Assembly (NCBI RefSeq): GCF_030551255.1
Contig: NZ_CP130630.1
Span: 4,879,501-4,943,500 of the forward strand
Source: Streptomyces sp. NL15-2K
GTDB lineage: Bacteria; Actinomycetota; Actinomycetes; Streptomycetales; Streptomycetaceae
Length of the DNA stretch: 64,000 nt
Reading direction: 5' to 3'
The notes beneath the pieces were generated by a model. It did not search any database. It had not been told where the DNA came from and saw only the letters and a list, made by a program, of their open reading frames with translations. The first letter of the stretch is position 1. Each line of letters opens with the position of its first letter. Both the position numbers and the translations under genes were made by a program. Positions 23,761 through 32,155 of this stretch are shown here, in pieces.

Positions 23761-25716
23761 GTGTCGCATACTGGTCTGGTGACAGTGGACAAACAGCGAG
23801 TGGTAGCCGTGGGAGCCGAGCTTGCCGCTGTGGCAGGACGCCTCACCGAGCGAGTCTTTGAGCCAGTGGGAAACCAGCCCCCGCTGCCTATACCGAACCT
23901 CCGTTTCCTCGCCGCTCATCACTTTCCAGATGAGTGGCAGCGGGACCGCGTCGTCGCGCTGGAAGCATTGTTGAGACGGGGCAGCTCGCACCTCAATGGC
24001 TTATTTGCAGAAAGCCTCATGACCGTCCAGGAAGCCGCCTTGCGACTTTTTAATCTTGACGGCGGCGCAGATTTCCCTACAGTCAAGAAGAGAGATCTTG
24101 GCTATCTCGGGCACGACAGCGACAAGAAGTACAGCGAATTGCGCAACGATCTGAAAAAGAGGGTTGACCCCAGGGGAGAGTCGACCTTTGGAAGAGATCT
24201 CAGGAAGCTACGACTTTCCCTGGCTCGAGTACTCCTCGACCCCGACTTCCCGTTCGAAGGCGATACCGCAGGAACCGAAACGTTCATCAGCGATGGCAAC
24301 GTAGCCGACGTTTCAATTCCGGCACTTCCTGGAGCGCACAATGTCGCAAGGTTCCAAAACTTCGATGCCCGCTACGCAGCCCGCCCAGAAATACATGCGC
24401 AGTTCAGAATCATTATGGAAGCAGGAATAAAATGTGTCCTACTAACTGGGCCTGCGGGTATGGGGAAGACCCGCCTGGCAACAGAAGTCCCCAAAGAATA
24501 CGCAAGCAGTGATGAGATATTGCACCTGCGGGCAGATACAGTAGATTCGCTGAGTTTGGACGTGCTGGCAGCAATGCACAAGTACGGGCTGACCTCCCGA
24601 ATCTCCTCAACAATCTCAGTCAATCACTGCATGGCTGAGCTGCTAGCTTCGCCGCAGGGGCCGATGTTCACCATTATTGATAACGTCGAGTCTCCAAGCC
24701 AGCTGCTAAATATAGTGCCGAGCAGTTTGCATTCGACGGTGATAGCAACATGTCGCACATCTACTCGCTTGCCTGAGGGATGGAGTGTTATCAATGTTGG
24801 CAGAATGACAGAGGATGAATCATGCGACATGATAGCGAGGGCGCTTCCCGATTTGCGTCAACATGAGGTGCGCGACTTAGCAGTGCACCTACATGGATAT
24901 GCTCTGGTTACAAAATATTCCTGTTTGCTTCTCGAGCATGGTCACCTCTCGGTTCTCGACTTCATTCGAGAGTTCGGGAGAAGCCGGTCAGGGTTTCTCG
25001 CCAAGGTGCCGTCTGGGCGAGAAGAGCTGCTCGGCGACGTCTTGAAGCGTGTCAGGGAGCAAGTGAGGCACAGAAGCATCGATGCCGACTTCCTCTTGTC
25101 TTGCCTCGGGACCATCAAAGATATTTGCGGCACTGCCGCCGATGTTCCGCATAATTACCTTTCCGCATGTCTCCAGATTGCCCATGGCGTTAGACCCAAT
25201 CGGGACGGAACAACATTTGAGTACGCTATTGCTTTACGGACACTCCAGGACTTTGGTTTTCTCGAGCGAGAAAATCTCGGATGTTTTCAGACTCATCCAC
25301 TCATCAGTGAACTAATGGTGACGTTGGCGGAGGATAGCTTCGCCAAAACCTGTCCGATTTTGATGCGCGCCCACGCGAGCTCGCTACCGGAAGGAACTTT
25401 GTCCAGTAGGGGCATGTGGTTTAAGAAGAAGAGCTATAGCGACGCGCTCGCAAGCGTCATTGGCCATTCGGCAACTAAAGAGCTCGCGTACCTATACCTC
25501 GATCAAACACTGACTCGATTTGGATTAAATCAAAAGAATCTAACATGGCTCAAAAAAAGGAAGCGGCCTAAAATTGATTGGGGAGACGGGCGTATGGCCT
25601 GGAACCTCATCGAGGGCCCCGGAAAGCCACTACGCCTCATCCTCTGGGAAGATGAAGTAATCGGTGGGCGCAGAAAAACTTGGGAGGAATTCCGCAAGGA
25701 TTTCCGAGTGGAATAG
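23761..25716 (+). CDS. STAND (NB-ARC/AP-ATPase-like) NTPase
   Basis: 651 residues from GTG 23761 (GTG 23779 is an alternative). The N-terminal 200 residues are helical with no known enzymatic effector. The NTPase core has Walker A GPAGMGKT (230-237), Walker B FTIIDNVE (303-310), an arginine-sensor-like ATCRTS (329-334) and LHGYALVTKY (377-386), which matches the GLPLAL position of NB-ARC proteins. The C-terminal 250 residues are helical and may be the sensor. STAND proteins switch from a resting to an oligomeric state on ligand binding; in bacteria many serve in antiphage defence. Low GC and TTA codons mark it as transferred cargo. Confidence 0.8.
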   Translation: MSHTGLVTVDKQRVVAVGAELAAVAGRLTERVFEPVGNQPPLPIPNLRFLAAHHFPDEWQRDRVVALEALLRRGSSHLNGLFAESLMTVQEAALRLFNLDGGADFPTVKKRDLGYLGHDSDKKYSELRNDLKKRVDPRGESTFGRDLRKLRLSLARVLLDPDFPFEGDTAGTETFISDGNVADVSIPALPGAHNVARFQNFDARYAARPEIHAQFRIIMEAGIKCVLLTGPAGMGKTRLATEVPKEYASSDEILHLRADTVDSLSLDVLAAMHKYGLTSRISSTISVNHCMAELLASPQGPMFTIIDNVESPSQLLNIVPSSLHSTVIATCRTSTRLPEGWSVINVGRMTEDESCDMIARALPDLRQHEVRDLAVHLHGYALVTKYSCLLLEHGHLSVLDFIREFGRSRSGFLAKVPSGREELLGDVLKRVREQVRHRSIDADFLLSCLGTIKDICGTAADVPHNYLSACLQIAHGVRPNRDGTTFEYAIALRTLQDFGFLERENLGCFQTHPLISELMVTLAEDSFAKTCPILMRAHASSLPEGTLSSRGMWFKKKSYSDALASVIGHSATKELAYLYLDQTLTRFGLNQKNLTWLKKRKRPKIDWGDGRMAWNLIEGPGKPLRLILWEDEVIGGRRKTWEEFRKDFRVE

Positions 25717-25921
25717 CATCGCAATCTCCATCAGGCTAACGCAGCACCATCCCAGGCATTCATCATCGTGCTGCGCCTCGTCAGGCAATACTGTTCTCAC
25801 CTGGATTGCGGGGTATTTTGAAAACAGGCGGGACCCCGCCCAGGAAACGACGCAAATCGCATCCGGGCAGGCTCCCGCCTTGTGCCTCCCCTGAGCTCAC
25901 GCTCGAAGGTGAAGCAGTGTG

Positions 25922-26263
25922 TTACTCGTCGGAGGTCTTACCTCGGCGAGTAGCCGGACGGCCGGCGGGAGCCGACTCTTCAGTCTTCTCCTCCGCGGTG
26001 TCCTCGGCACCGAAGATTGCCGAAATGGCGTTGCGGCGCGTCTGCGCCTCCCGCTCGATCTCGGCACGGATTGCCGCTGCCTTCTGAAGGATGGCCGGGT
26101 CAGACTTGGTCTTCTCGACCCAGTGCTCCAGGGCGACCCGAATCTCTTCGGTGGTGCTGCGACCGGTGATCTGCGCGACAACGTCCAGCTGTGCTCGCAG
26201 GTCTTCGGTGATCCGGACAGCCAGCGTGCGGAGCTGGCCTGTCCCTGTTGGCTGCTCGCTCAT
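25922..26263 (-). CDS. Ribbon-helix-helix regulator
   Basis: 113 residues; ATG 26263 after GAGGAGGTGGCTCGCA. Residues 11-50 (RTLAVRITEDLRAQLDVVAQ, ITGRSTTEEIRVALEHWV) match a CopG/Arc-type ribbon-helix-helix: a beta strand then two helices. The rest is a charged helix and a disordered Glu/Ala/Arg tail. Two perfect palindromes lie 86-142 bp upstream of the start, and the same palindrome lies before the transfer operon, so this protein is the best candidate for an autorepressor of a transfer regulon. A relaxosome accessory role is an alternative. Confidence 0.78.
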   Translation of the reverse strand: MSEQPTGTGQLRTLAVRITEDLRAQLDVVAQITGRSTTEEIRVALEHWVEKTKSDPAILQKAAAIRAEIEREAQTRRNAISAIFGAEDTAEEKTEESAPAGRPATRRGKTSDE

Positions 26264-26996
26264 TGCGAGCCACCTCCTCGGTGAATTGCGGCCGACGAAC
26301 CCAGATGGTTCATCTCGTGAAGCCGCAGGACACCGACGAGATACTTACGTGTTGATTTCGGTCAACACTTCTATTTATGAACCATGTGTTGATCGAAGTC
26401 AACACTTTCTCAATCGAGTTGTGCATATTACGGCGTTCTGCCCCTGATCCGGTTCGTGTTCGCGAGGACCGATACCTCAGCTGTCAGTGAGACAGCACTC
26501 TGTTCGCCCGAGCAATGCATGCCGCCCGGGGTCAGCGCCCGCGGTCGCTCCTGGCCACGACGCTTAATGCCTCAAGAATGTGTCGCGCACACCCCGATGC
26601 TTCTGTGGCTGAGAACGGGCGCGACCTTTGTGTTGTGCTGTCGTTGTAAATTCTGCTCTCTGCAAGCTGAGGAAAATATGTCATTAATAGTCTTCAGGTA
26701 TGGCGATAGCTACCGTTGAAACTCCGCCTCCCGTCTCATGCTCCCGGATGGTCGAGGCGGCAATCCAGCCAGATCAGAGGGTTTTCCATTATCCCCTCCA
26801 CTGCCAAATTGAGGCCAATGTCGGTAATGCTTGCAATTAAAGTGAATTTACCTCATAATTCCCCGACAGTGAGAGCGGGTACGAAATCCATTCGCACTCC
26901 GTAATGCCACGTCGTTTCGGTCAGATGCCGGGCGACTTGTTGGCGTGAATCTCGCACTTTCACAACCCCTACACCCAAACCCCGGGGAGCAGAAGA
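26264..26996 (+). other. Regulatory and otherwise empty region
   Basis: About 730 bp. It includes the paired operators (26349-26405). From 26410 to 26990 no frame has a plausible start and coding pattern; the stretch around 26640-26880 is AT-rich and probably contains the promoter of the secreted protein gene at 26997. Confidence 0.5.
26349..26405. promoter_or_regulatory. Paired palindromic operators upstream of RHH gene
   Basis: Two perfect copies of GTGTTGA-N6-TCAACAC, at 26349-26368 and 26386-26405, 37 bp apart start to start. The half-sites are identical to those at 18781-18837, while the central six bases differ, which marks the half-sites as the conserved recognition part. Confidence 0.78.
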
Positions 26997-27890
26997 ATGC
27001 CTTCCATTCGCAACCGCTTCATTCGCAAGGTGGCCATATTGATGGCCCCCCTCACGATGGCTTCGGCCGTCATGCTGGCGGCACCGAACACGGCCGCTGC
27101 CGACACCATCGACACGGTCACGTCGTCGGAGGTAGCCGCCGCTCTGAGTGGCACCGAGTCCGGAAACGGCGACCTGGTCGCCGAGCCGGTCAAGTCCGCC
27201 GTGGACTCCGACTCAGCCGCCGTCGTCACCAAGAACGGCATGACCACCGATGTCCCCAAGGACCCGGAGGACGGCGTGTCCCTCGGAGCCGACGGTGCGC
27301 CATCGGTGATCATCGGACTTCCGAACGCCGACGAGGCCAAGGACGCCCAGCGGACGGACGACGGCAGCATCATCTACGCCGGAACCGACGGCAGTGCCCA
27401 GGCGGTCATCCCGACCGCCAGTGGCGCTCAGGTCCTGACCACCATCGCCAACGCCGACGCCCCGACGCGGTACACGTACGACGTGACCGTGCCGGACGGC
27501 GGCAAGGTGGAACTGACCGACAACGGCGAGGCTGTCGTCTTCGACGGCAGTGGCGCTGTGATGCTCGTGGCTCCCGTGCCGTGGGCCGAGGACTCCAAGG
27601 GCAACGCCGTCCCGACGCACTACGAGACGGACGGCAAGAGCCTGACGCAGGTGGTCGAGCACAACACCGGGAACTACGCGTACCCGGTCGTCGCCGACCC
27701 CTCGTTCTGGGGCTTCGTCGGCTGCATCCTCGGCACCGGCCTGCCCATCGGGCTGGCCATCGCCGTGGCGTACGCCCCGAACACGTGGGGTGCCATGTTC
27801 TCCGTCCTCCGGGCGATGAACATGCAGCCCATGAACGCGACGCGTTACACGAACATGGTGTGGGGTTGGTGCCGTAAGGCCATTTGGTAA
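26997..27890 (+). CDS. Secreted protein with hydrophobic C-terminus, possible bacteriocin
   Basis: 297 residues; ATG 26997 with GGGGAGCAGAAGA. A Sec signal is clear (KVAILMAPLTMASAVMLAAP, cleavage near TAAADT). The middle is acidic and Ala/Asp-rich. The segment VVEHNTGNYAYPVVADPS is a motif I recognise from many secreted actinobacterial proteins of unknown role. The last 65 residues are strikingly hydrophobic with Trp, Cys and Met (FVGCILGTGLPIGLAIAVAY, MVWGWCRKAIW). A membrane-active toxin released with its leader region is one reading, supported by two small membrane proteins downstream that could give immunity. This remains inference. Confidence 0.7.
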   Translation: MPSIRNRFIRKVAILMAPLTMASAVMLAAPNTAAADTIDTVTSSEVAAALSGTESGNGDLVAEPVKSAVDSDSAAVVTKNGMTTDVPKDPEDGVSLGADGAPSVIIGLPNADEAKDAQRTDDGSIIYAGTDGSAQAVIPTASGAQVLTTIANADAPTRYTYDVTVPDGGKVELTDNGEAVVFDGSGAVMLVAPVPWAEDSKGNAVPTHYETDGKSLTQVVEHNTGNYAYPVVADPSFWGFVGCILGTGLPIGLAIAVAYAPNTWGAMFSVLRAMNMQPMNATRYTNMVWGWCRKAIW

Positions 27891-27908
27891 AGCTTCGGCT
27901 GACCAGAG

Positions 27909-27940
27909 GGCGATGTGGTGTTGAAAGACACCACCTCGCC
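27909..27940 (+). terminator. Hairpin after secreted-protein gene
   Basis: GGCGA-T-GTGGTGT (27909-27921) pairs with ACACCAC-C-TCGCC (27928-27940), one mismatch, loop TGAAAG. It lies 19 bp after the stop and could terminate or attenuate transcription into the small membrane genes. Confidence 0.55.
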
Positions 27941-27967
27941 CAAAACCAACACTAAACAGGAACCTAT

Positions 27968-28255
27968 ATGACAGTAATTATCAACTCATTTATGGTAGCG
28001 GGTATCATACTCTCAATTTTATTACAGCAGTGGAATCTGAAATCCGCTCGAGTCAGGATCGCTGTGATTGCATGGTGGGCCATCTCCGCCTTTGTGGCAA
28101 TTGCGATCGCAGTTGACCTTGCACTTAACGCCAGCTTGTTACAGGCGACGTTCCCAGTCATCGCTGCACTCCTATTCCTGATCGAGGCAGCGGCTGCTTC
28201 AAAGTGGAAGCTAGGTGAAAAATATCCGCCTATTCAGGATTGGTTTAAGAGGTAG
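27968..28255 (+). CDS. Small membrane protein, possible immunity protein
   Basis: 95 residues; ATG 27968 with AGGAACC upstream. Three hydrophobic helices are visible (FMVAGIILSILLQ, IAVIAWWAISAFVAIAIAV, ATFPVIAALLFLIEAAAA) with a charged C-terminal tail. The gene is AT-rich. It sits right after the secreted protein with the hydrophobic C-terminus, as immunity genes often do, but no family was recognised. Confidence 0.6.
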   Translation: MTVIINSFMVAGIILSILLQQWNLKSARVRIAVIAWWAISAFVAIAIAVDLALNASLLQATFPVIAALLFLIEAAAASKWKLGEKYPPIQDWFKR

Positions 28256-28264
28256 GTGCACGAC

Positions 28265-28390
28265 ATGGATGGACTCGGCGAAACACTTCTCACGTTTTTC
28301 TTAATGTTCTCATTGCTGCTTGCTATTTTTTCTGGCCCAATCATAAATTGGTACATGCGTAAGCGTAACGAGCAGACTCGACGCAAGTAG
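28265..28390 (+). CDS. 41-residue single-helix membrane peptide
   Basis: ATG 28265 lies 10 bp after the preceding stop, with GAGGTAGG in front of it. The peptide has one hydrophobic helix (LTFFLMFSLLLAIFSGPII) and a very basic tail (MRKRNEQTRRK). Spacing and ribosome binding site suggest co-translation with 27968-28255. Too short for family assignment. Confidence 0.5.
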   Translation: MDGLGETLLTFFLMFSLLLAIFSGPIINWYMRKRNEQTRRK

Positions 28391-28545
28391 GGTTACAAAC
28401 TCCAGACTTCCCACCTCCTACTACCTAGCACAGTGCACCTTTGCTGCATAGGTCAAGGTTTGCAAGCAAAACATACTGCATCAAAGGGAAGGGGGGTGAC
28501 TTGCTTCAGTAATAGTGCAGCTTCACTTGATCAGCTTGATTGCGA

Positions 28546-28582
28546 CGAACGCCCCGTGACGATGAAAGTCACGGGGCGTTCG
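28546..28582. terminator. 15-bp perfect hairpin
   Basis: CGAACGCCCCGTGAC (28546-28560) and its exact complement (28568-28582) with a 7-nt loop. It lies between the rightward small membrane genes and the leftward ATPase gene that ends at 28644, so it can terminate both. The stretch 28391-28545 shows no gene. Confidence 0.85.
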
Positions 28583-28643
28583 TGGATAAGGACCGATGTG
28601 TCAAATCAAGGACGGCCGCCGGCCTTCGCTTGAGTCGTGTGGT

Positions 28644-29252
28644 TCAAATCGGCTGCGGCTCATCCCATTGGTACAGAGCATCAAGGAAGCGTTGCAACAG
28701 TGCCTCCTCTGCCATCGTGTGAACTGGCCCCTTGGGTGGTTTGGTGGCTCCCGGGATGCGTACTGGCATGGTGGTGAGTGGTGGTGTCTTCGCCGCCCTG
28801 TCCAGTTCGAGTTCTGCCCACACGATTTTCCCTCCGGCGTGCGGGCGGAAGACATCCCACTGCTTCGCCATCGCCCCGATGAGCAACAGTCCGCGTCCAC
28901 CTTCGGCATCGTCGCCGGGGCTCTCCGTTACGGGTACGTCAGAGCTTCTGTCCCAGACGTCCAACACCAGGCTCGTACCGGTGGCGCGGAGCTGTACCCC
29001 GATGACTTGCTCCGCCGTAATTTCCCACGACTTCGCTTCCGGGTCGGTGAGCCCGGTTGCCCGCAGAGCATTGGTGACAAGCTCCGACATCACCAGCTCC
29101 GCCGTCTCAACGTAGTCGGCCAACTTCCACCGTGTCAGCGTCAGCCGGACGAGCATCCGTGAGCAACTGGCAGCCGACGGTACGGCTGCCAGTTGCAAGC
29201 TGCTGGTGTAGACCCAATCGCGGTTCGGCGGTGCCTCTTGTTCCTCGGTCAC
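28644..29252 (-). CDS. Anti-sigma-like ATP-binding protein (HATPase_c)
   Basis: 202 residues; GTG 29252 overlaps the stop of the upstream gene. N-box VMSELVTNALRAT and G-box VWDRSSDVP...EGGRGLLLIGAMAKQWDV show a GHKL ATPase of the RsbW/SpoIIAB type, which is very common in Streptomyces. Such proteins bind and sometimes phosphorylate anti-sigma antagonists. It is the third gene of a coupled leftward trio with two catalytically dead resolvase-like proteins, divergent from an XRE regulator. Confidence 0.82.
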   Translation of the reverse strand: MTEEQEAPPNRDWVYTSSLQLAAVPSAASCSRMLVRLTLTRWKLADYVETAELVMSELVTNALRATGLTDPEAKSWEITAEQVIGVQLRATGTSLVLDVWDRSSDVPVTESPGDDAEGGRGLLLIGAMAKQWDVFRPHAGGKIVWAELELDRAAKTPPLTTMPVRIPGATKPPKGPVHTMAEEALLQRFLDALYQWDEPQPI

Positions 29253-29575
29253 GAGGCGGTCACCTCGAAGACCTCGGCGCCTGCATCCAGTTCCAACTTC
29301 ATGAGCAGGTGAACCTGCAACAGCGGATGAAGCGCCAGATGATCCATGGTCGGTACGACCACGTGGTGGCCACCGACACGGGTGAGTTCAGCGACCAACG
29401 CCGTGAACACTCTCGTGCAGCCGGGTTCGAACTCTTGAAAGGTCTGTGCGTATCGGTAGCCCTCGGAAGCGGCGAAGCGTTGGAGGTCAAGCTCAAGGAC
29501 GTGGAGCTCCTTGTCCGTCTGGCTTCGCTCGACTCGCATGTACCCGTAGATCAGGGGACGTTCTTGGTCGGTCAC
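29249..29575 (-). CDS. Serine-resolvase-like domain lacking the catalytic serine (1)
   Basis: 108 residues; GTG 29575 overlaps the stop of the upstream paralogue (GTGA). The start IYGYMRVERSQ aligns with the resolvase signature Y-x-R-V-S, but Glu replaces the nucleophile Ser. Only the N-terminal fold is present: no DNA-binding helix-turn-helix follows. LVAELTRVGGHHVVVPTMDHL corresponds to the second half of the resolvase domain. So it cannot recombine DNA. With its paralogue and the anti-sigma-like ATPase it probably acts as a binding or regulatory protein. Confidence 0.75.
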   Translation of the reverse strand: MTDQERPLIYGYMRVERSQTDKELHVLELDLQRFAASEGYRYAQTFQEFEPGCTRVFTALVAELTRVGGHHVVVPTMDHLALHPLLQVHLLMKLELDAGAEVFEVTAS

Positions 29576-29895
29576 GCGCGCCGCCCCTGAACTACCCAGA
29601 TGCGAGCACCGGTTTCCTGTTCGATGTGCTGCGTCATGGCCTCCTGGAGGCCGGGGAGTCGGGCGAAGTGCCAGAGCGAGGGGACGATGATGTCCTTGAC
29701 CTCGTGGTGCTTCAAGGCGTCGAGCATCACGGAGAAGGCAGATTCCGAACACCTGATGTTCTCGGTGAACACCTGGTCGAGCGCGAAGCCTTCGCGCTGG
29801 GCGTACTGGGCCAACTCGCGCTTCACACGCTCGGATTCGTCGTCTGCTTCGTCGCTGCTCACGACGCGCATGTAGCCGTAAATTGCAGGTCGCAT
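29572..29895 (-). CDS. Serine-resolvase-like domain lacking the catalytic serine (2)
   Basis: 107 residues from ATG 29895, preceded by GAAAGGGGACTTC; the longer frame upstream is not needed. IYGYMRVVSSDE has Val in place of the catalytic serine. The pattern (AQYAQREGFALDQVFTENIR, HHEVKDIIVPSLWHFARLPG) otherwise follows the resolvase fold, and the two neighbouring proteins are diverged paralogues. It leads the coupled trio and is divergent from the XRE-TPR gene at 30117, sharing the 220-bp intergenic region. Confidence 0.75.
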   Translation of the reverse strand: MRPAIYGYMRVVSSDEADDESERVKRELAQYAQREGFALDQVFTENIRCSESAFSVMLDALKHHEVKDIIVPSLWHFARLPGLQEAMTQHIEQETGARIWVVQGRRA

Positions 29896-30116
29896 GAAGT
29901 CCCCTTTCGCCGCTTCGAAGCCGGTCCAATGGCGGGCTTGGGGCCAGGCGCCGCTGGACCGGCGTAACGGCCAGAAAAGCCCCTTGACCTGCGGAAACCC
30001 AGAGCGAAGGAGGGGCAAGAACGACGCAAAAATGAGGCAAGGGCGGCCTTGACCTGCGTAAACGGCCCCCGGGTGGCTATGGTGGGTACGCCCCCGAGCC
30101 CCGGGAGGGAAGTGCG

Positions 30117-31283
30117 ATGGCGGCCAAGCGCATGCGGCTCGCTCAGCGTCGCAAATCTGCGGGCTACAGCCAAGACAAGCTCGCCGAACGACTGGGCATC
30201 GAGCGCTCGACGGTCGTGCGCTGGGAAACAGCCGAGAGCGAACCCCAGCCGTGGGTGCGTCCCAAGCTCGCCGCCGCGCTCAACGTGACGCTCGACGAGT
30301 TGGAGTCCCTGCTCGACGACGTGACAGTCATCCAGGTGAAGCCCAGCGAGCGCATGAGCTACGTTCTGGAACACCCTTCGTCAGTTGACCTGGTGGCAGT
30401 CGCCTACTTACACGAGCGGATTCGCCAACTCGACGAGCGGTACGACAGAGCACCTTCGACGGCCCTGCTCGGACCCGCCGGCCAGGTCCACGGGCAGGTG
30501 AAGTTCCTTCGAGAGAACGCGACCAACCCCCGCGTGCGCAAAGCCCTCTTCGAGGTCGAAGCCGAGTCGGCCACGTTCATGGGACAGCTCGTCTGGGATG
30601 TAAGCCAGCGGCGCGACCACGACGCACCTGTCGCCTACCTGGATGAGGCGGTGACCGCGGCCCGCCACGTGCGTGATCCGTACGCCGAGGCATACGCGAC
30701 GCTACGCAAGAGCTTCGTGGCGCTCTACGGCGAGAAGAATCCCCTCAAGGGCGCGACGCTCGCGGGACAGGCGGCGGAGGTCGCACGATCCGCCAGTCCT
30801 TCCCTTACCGGGCTGAGCTTGCTTCACGTGGCCGAGGGCTACGCCATGAGCGGCGACCTCAAGTCATGCGAGGAGGCGCTGACGAAGGCAGAGGCACAAC
30901 TCGACCGGGTCAGTGCCGACGACGTAGCGGCTGAGTACTACACGATCAACGAGTTCAGCCGCTTGTCCGGGTCGTGCTACCTCTTCTTGAACCTGCCCGA
31001 GCGGGCCGAGCCCATTCTGCGTATGACCGCCAGAGCGCTCGCCGCGAAGCAGAAGAGCCAGGCCATCGCGCTCGGGAATCTCACCTTGTCGCTGATCCGC
31101 CAGCGCAAGCTCGACGAAGCGGCGACCACAATGCACCGGACGATCGACGCCGTGGAGCTGACACGGGGTGGCGGCGGTCTTAATCTGGCATTCGCCGCTG
31201 GTCGAGAGCTTCGCGAGTGGCGGCACGAGCCGTGGGTGCAGGACGTCAACGACCGCCTTCTGGCTCTCATGGCAGCTATCTAA
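30117..31283 (+). CDS. XRE-family regulator with TPR-like C-terminus
   Basis: 388 residues; ATG 30117 after GGGAGGGAAGTGCG. Helix-turn-helix at residues 5-62 (LAQRRKSAGYSQDKLAERLG, IERSTVVRWETAESEPQP), then about 300 residues of paired helices like tetratricopeptide repeats. XRE-TPR proteins in Streptomyces often respond to peptide or protein ligands. A very close gene for a folate cyclo-ligase-like enzyme follows (18 bp), an arrangement I know from other Streptomyces genomes. Confidence 0.85.
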   Translation: MAAKRMRLAQRRKSAGYSQDKLAERLGIERSTVVRWETAESEPQPWVRPKLAAALNVTLDELESLLDDVTVIQVKPSERMSYVLEHPSSVDLVAVAYLHERIRQLDERYDRAPSTALLGPAGQVHGQVKFLRENATNPRVRKALFEVEAESATFMGQLVWDVSQRRDHDAPVAYLDEAVTAARHVRDPYAEAYATLRKSFVALYGEKNPLKGATLAGQAAEVARSASPSLTGLSLLHVAEGYAMSGDLKSCEEALTKAEAQLDRVSADDVAAEYYTINEFSRLSGSCYLFLNLPERAEPILRMTARALAAKQKSQAIALGNLTLSLIRQRKLDEAATTMHRTIDAVELTRGGGGLNLAFAAGRELREWRHEPWVQDVNDRLLALMAAI

Positions 31284-31301
31284 CGGGACCGGTAGGGGCA
31301 C

Positions 31302-32030
31302 GTGAGCGACATCGACCAGGCCAAGGAAGCCGTCCGCGACCAGGTGTGGCGCCTGCTCGAACGTGAAGGCGCTGTGCCCGAAGACTCGTACGGCAAGATC
31401 CCCGGCTTCTACGGCGCGGAGGCGACGGCTGAGCGCCTGGCCGAGCTGGAGGTGTGGAAGCAGGCCCGGACGGTCAAGGCGAACCCCGACTGGGCCCAAC
31501 TACCGGTCCGCATCCGCGCGCTCCAGGACGACAAGCTGCTGTACATGGCCGTGCCGAGGATGGCGAGCCTCCAGCCGTTTTTCATGCTCGACCCAACGAC
31601 GCTTGAGATACCCGCCGAGGAAGCAGCCGAGAAGAAGGGCGCCGCGCAGGTCGCCCGTCGCATTGGCGTCGAGGACATGCAGCCGATCGACATCGTGATC
31701 TGTGGCAGCGTGGCCGTGAACCGCTCCGGGGCGCGCATCGGCAAGGGTGCCGGGTACTCCGACCTGGAGGTTGCGCTCCTCATCGAGGCGGGCCTCGTGA
31801 CGGACGAGACGGTCATCGTCGCGCCCGTCCACCAGCTCCAGGTGGTCGACGAGGAGATCCCCGAAACCGAGCACGACTTCAGTGTGGACCTCATCATCAC
31901 ACCAGGCGAGGTGATCCAGTGCTCGGGGCGGCGCCGGCCACAGGGGCTCGTCTGGAACGACCTGACAGCGGACAAGATCGCAGCGATCCCTGCTCTCGCC
32001 GCACAGGCAAGCGCTCGTCGTTCTAAATAG
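31302..32030 (+). CDS. 5-formyltetrahydrofolate cyclo-ligase family protein
   Basis: 242 residues; GTG 31302 after GGTAGGGGC. The family signature is visible as GARIGKGAGYSDLEVALL near residue 147, corresponding to the conserved G-x-G-x-G-YYD region, and earlier DKLLYMAVPRM. The usual second tyrosine in GKGGGYYD is changed to Ser (GAGYSD). The canonical reaction is ATP-dependent conversion of 5-formyl- to 5,10-methenyl-tetrahydrofolate. Since it is paired with an XRE-TPR regulator on an element, a moonlighting or signalling function is possible. Confidence 0.8.
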   Translation: MSDIDQAKEAVRDQVWRLLEREGAVPEDSYGKIPGFYGAEATAERLAELEVWKQARTVKANPDWAQLPVRIRALQDDKLLYMAVPRMASLQPFFMLDPTTLEIPAEEAAEKKGAAQVARRIGVEDMQPIDIVICGSVAVNRSGARIGKGAGYSDLEVALLIEAGLVTDETVIVAPVHQLQVVDEEIPETEHDFSVDLIITPGEVIQCSGRRRPQGLVWNDLTADKIAAIPALAAQASARRSK

Positions 32031-32155
32031 AAGCCGCGCGTACGACCTCCGCACACAGCGGGGTGCGGAATACGCGGCATCCCTACCACCAAGCACGTTA
32101 GTGAGTGGAAGTAGAAATTTCACACAGAGTCACTTCCTGTCGATATAATCCAACC

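Noticed and set aside
26349..26405. CRISPR-like repeats
   Set aside because: Only two short palindromes with a 17-bp gap, matching a pair elsewhere; they behave as operators and no cas gene is present.
26716..26904. Possible small gene upstream of the secreted protein
   Set aside because: No ribosome binding site, no protein-like composition and AT-rich non-coding character.
29249..30018. Active site-specific recombinases
   Set aside because: The nucleophilic serine is replaced in both proteins and the DNA-binding domain is missing.
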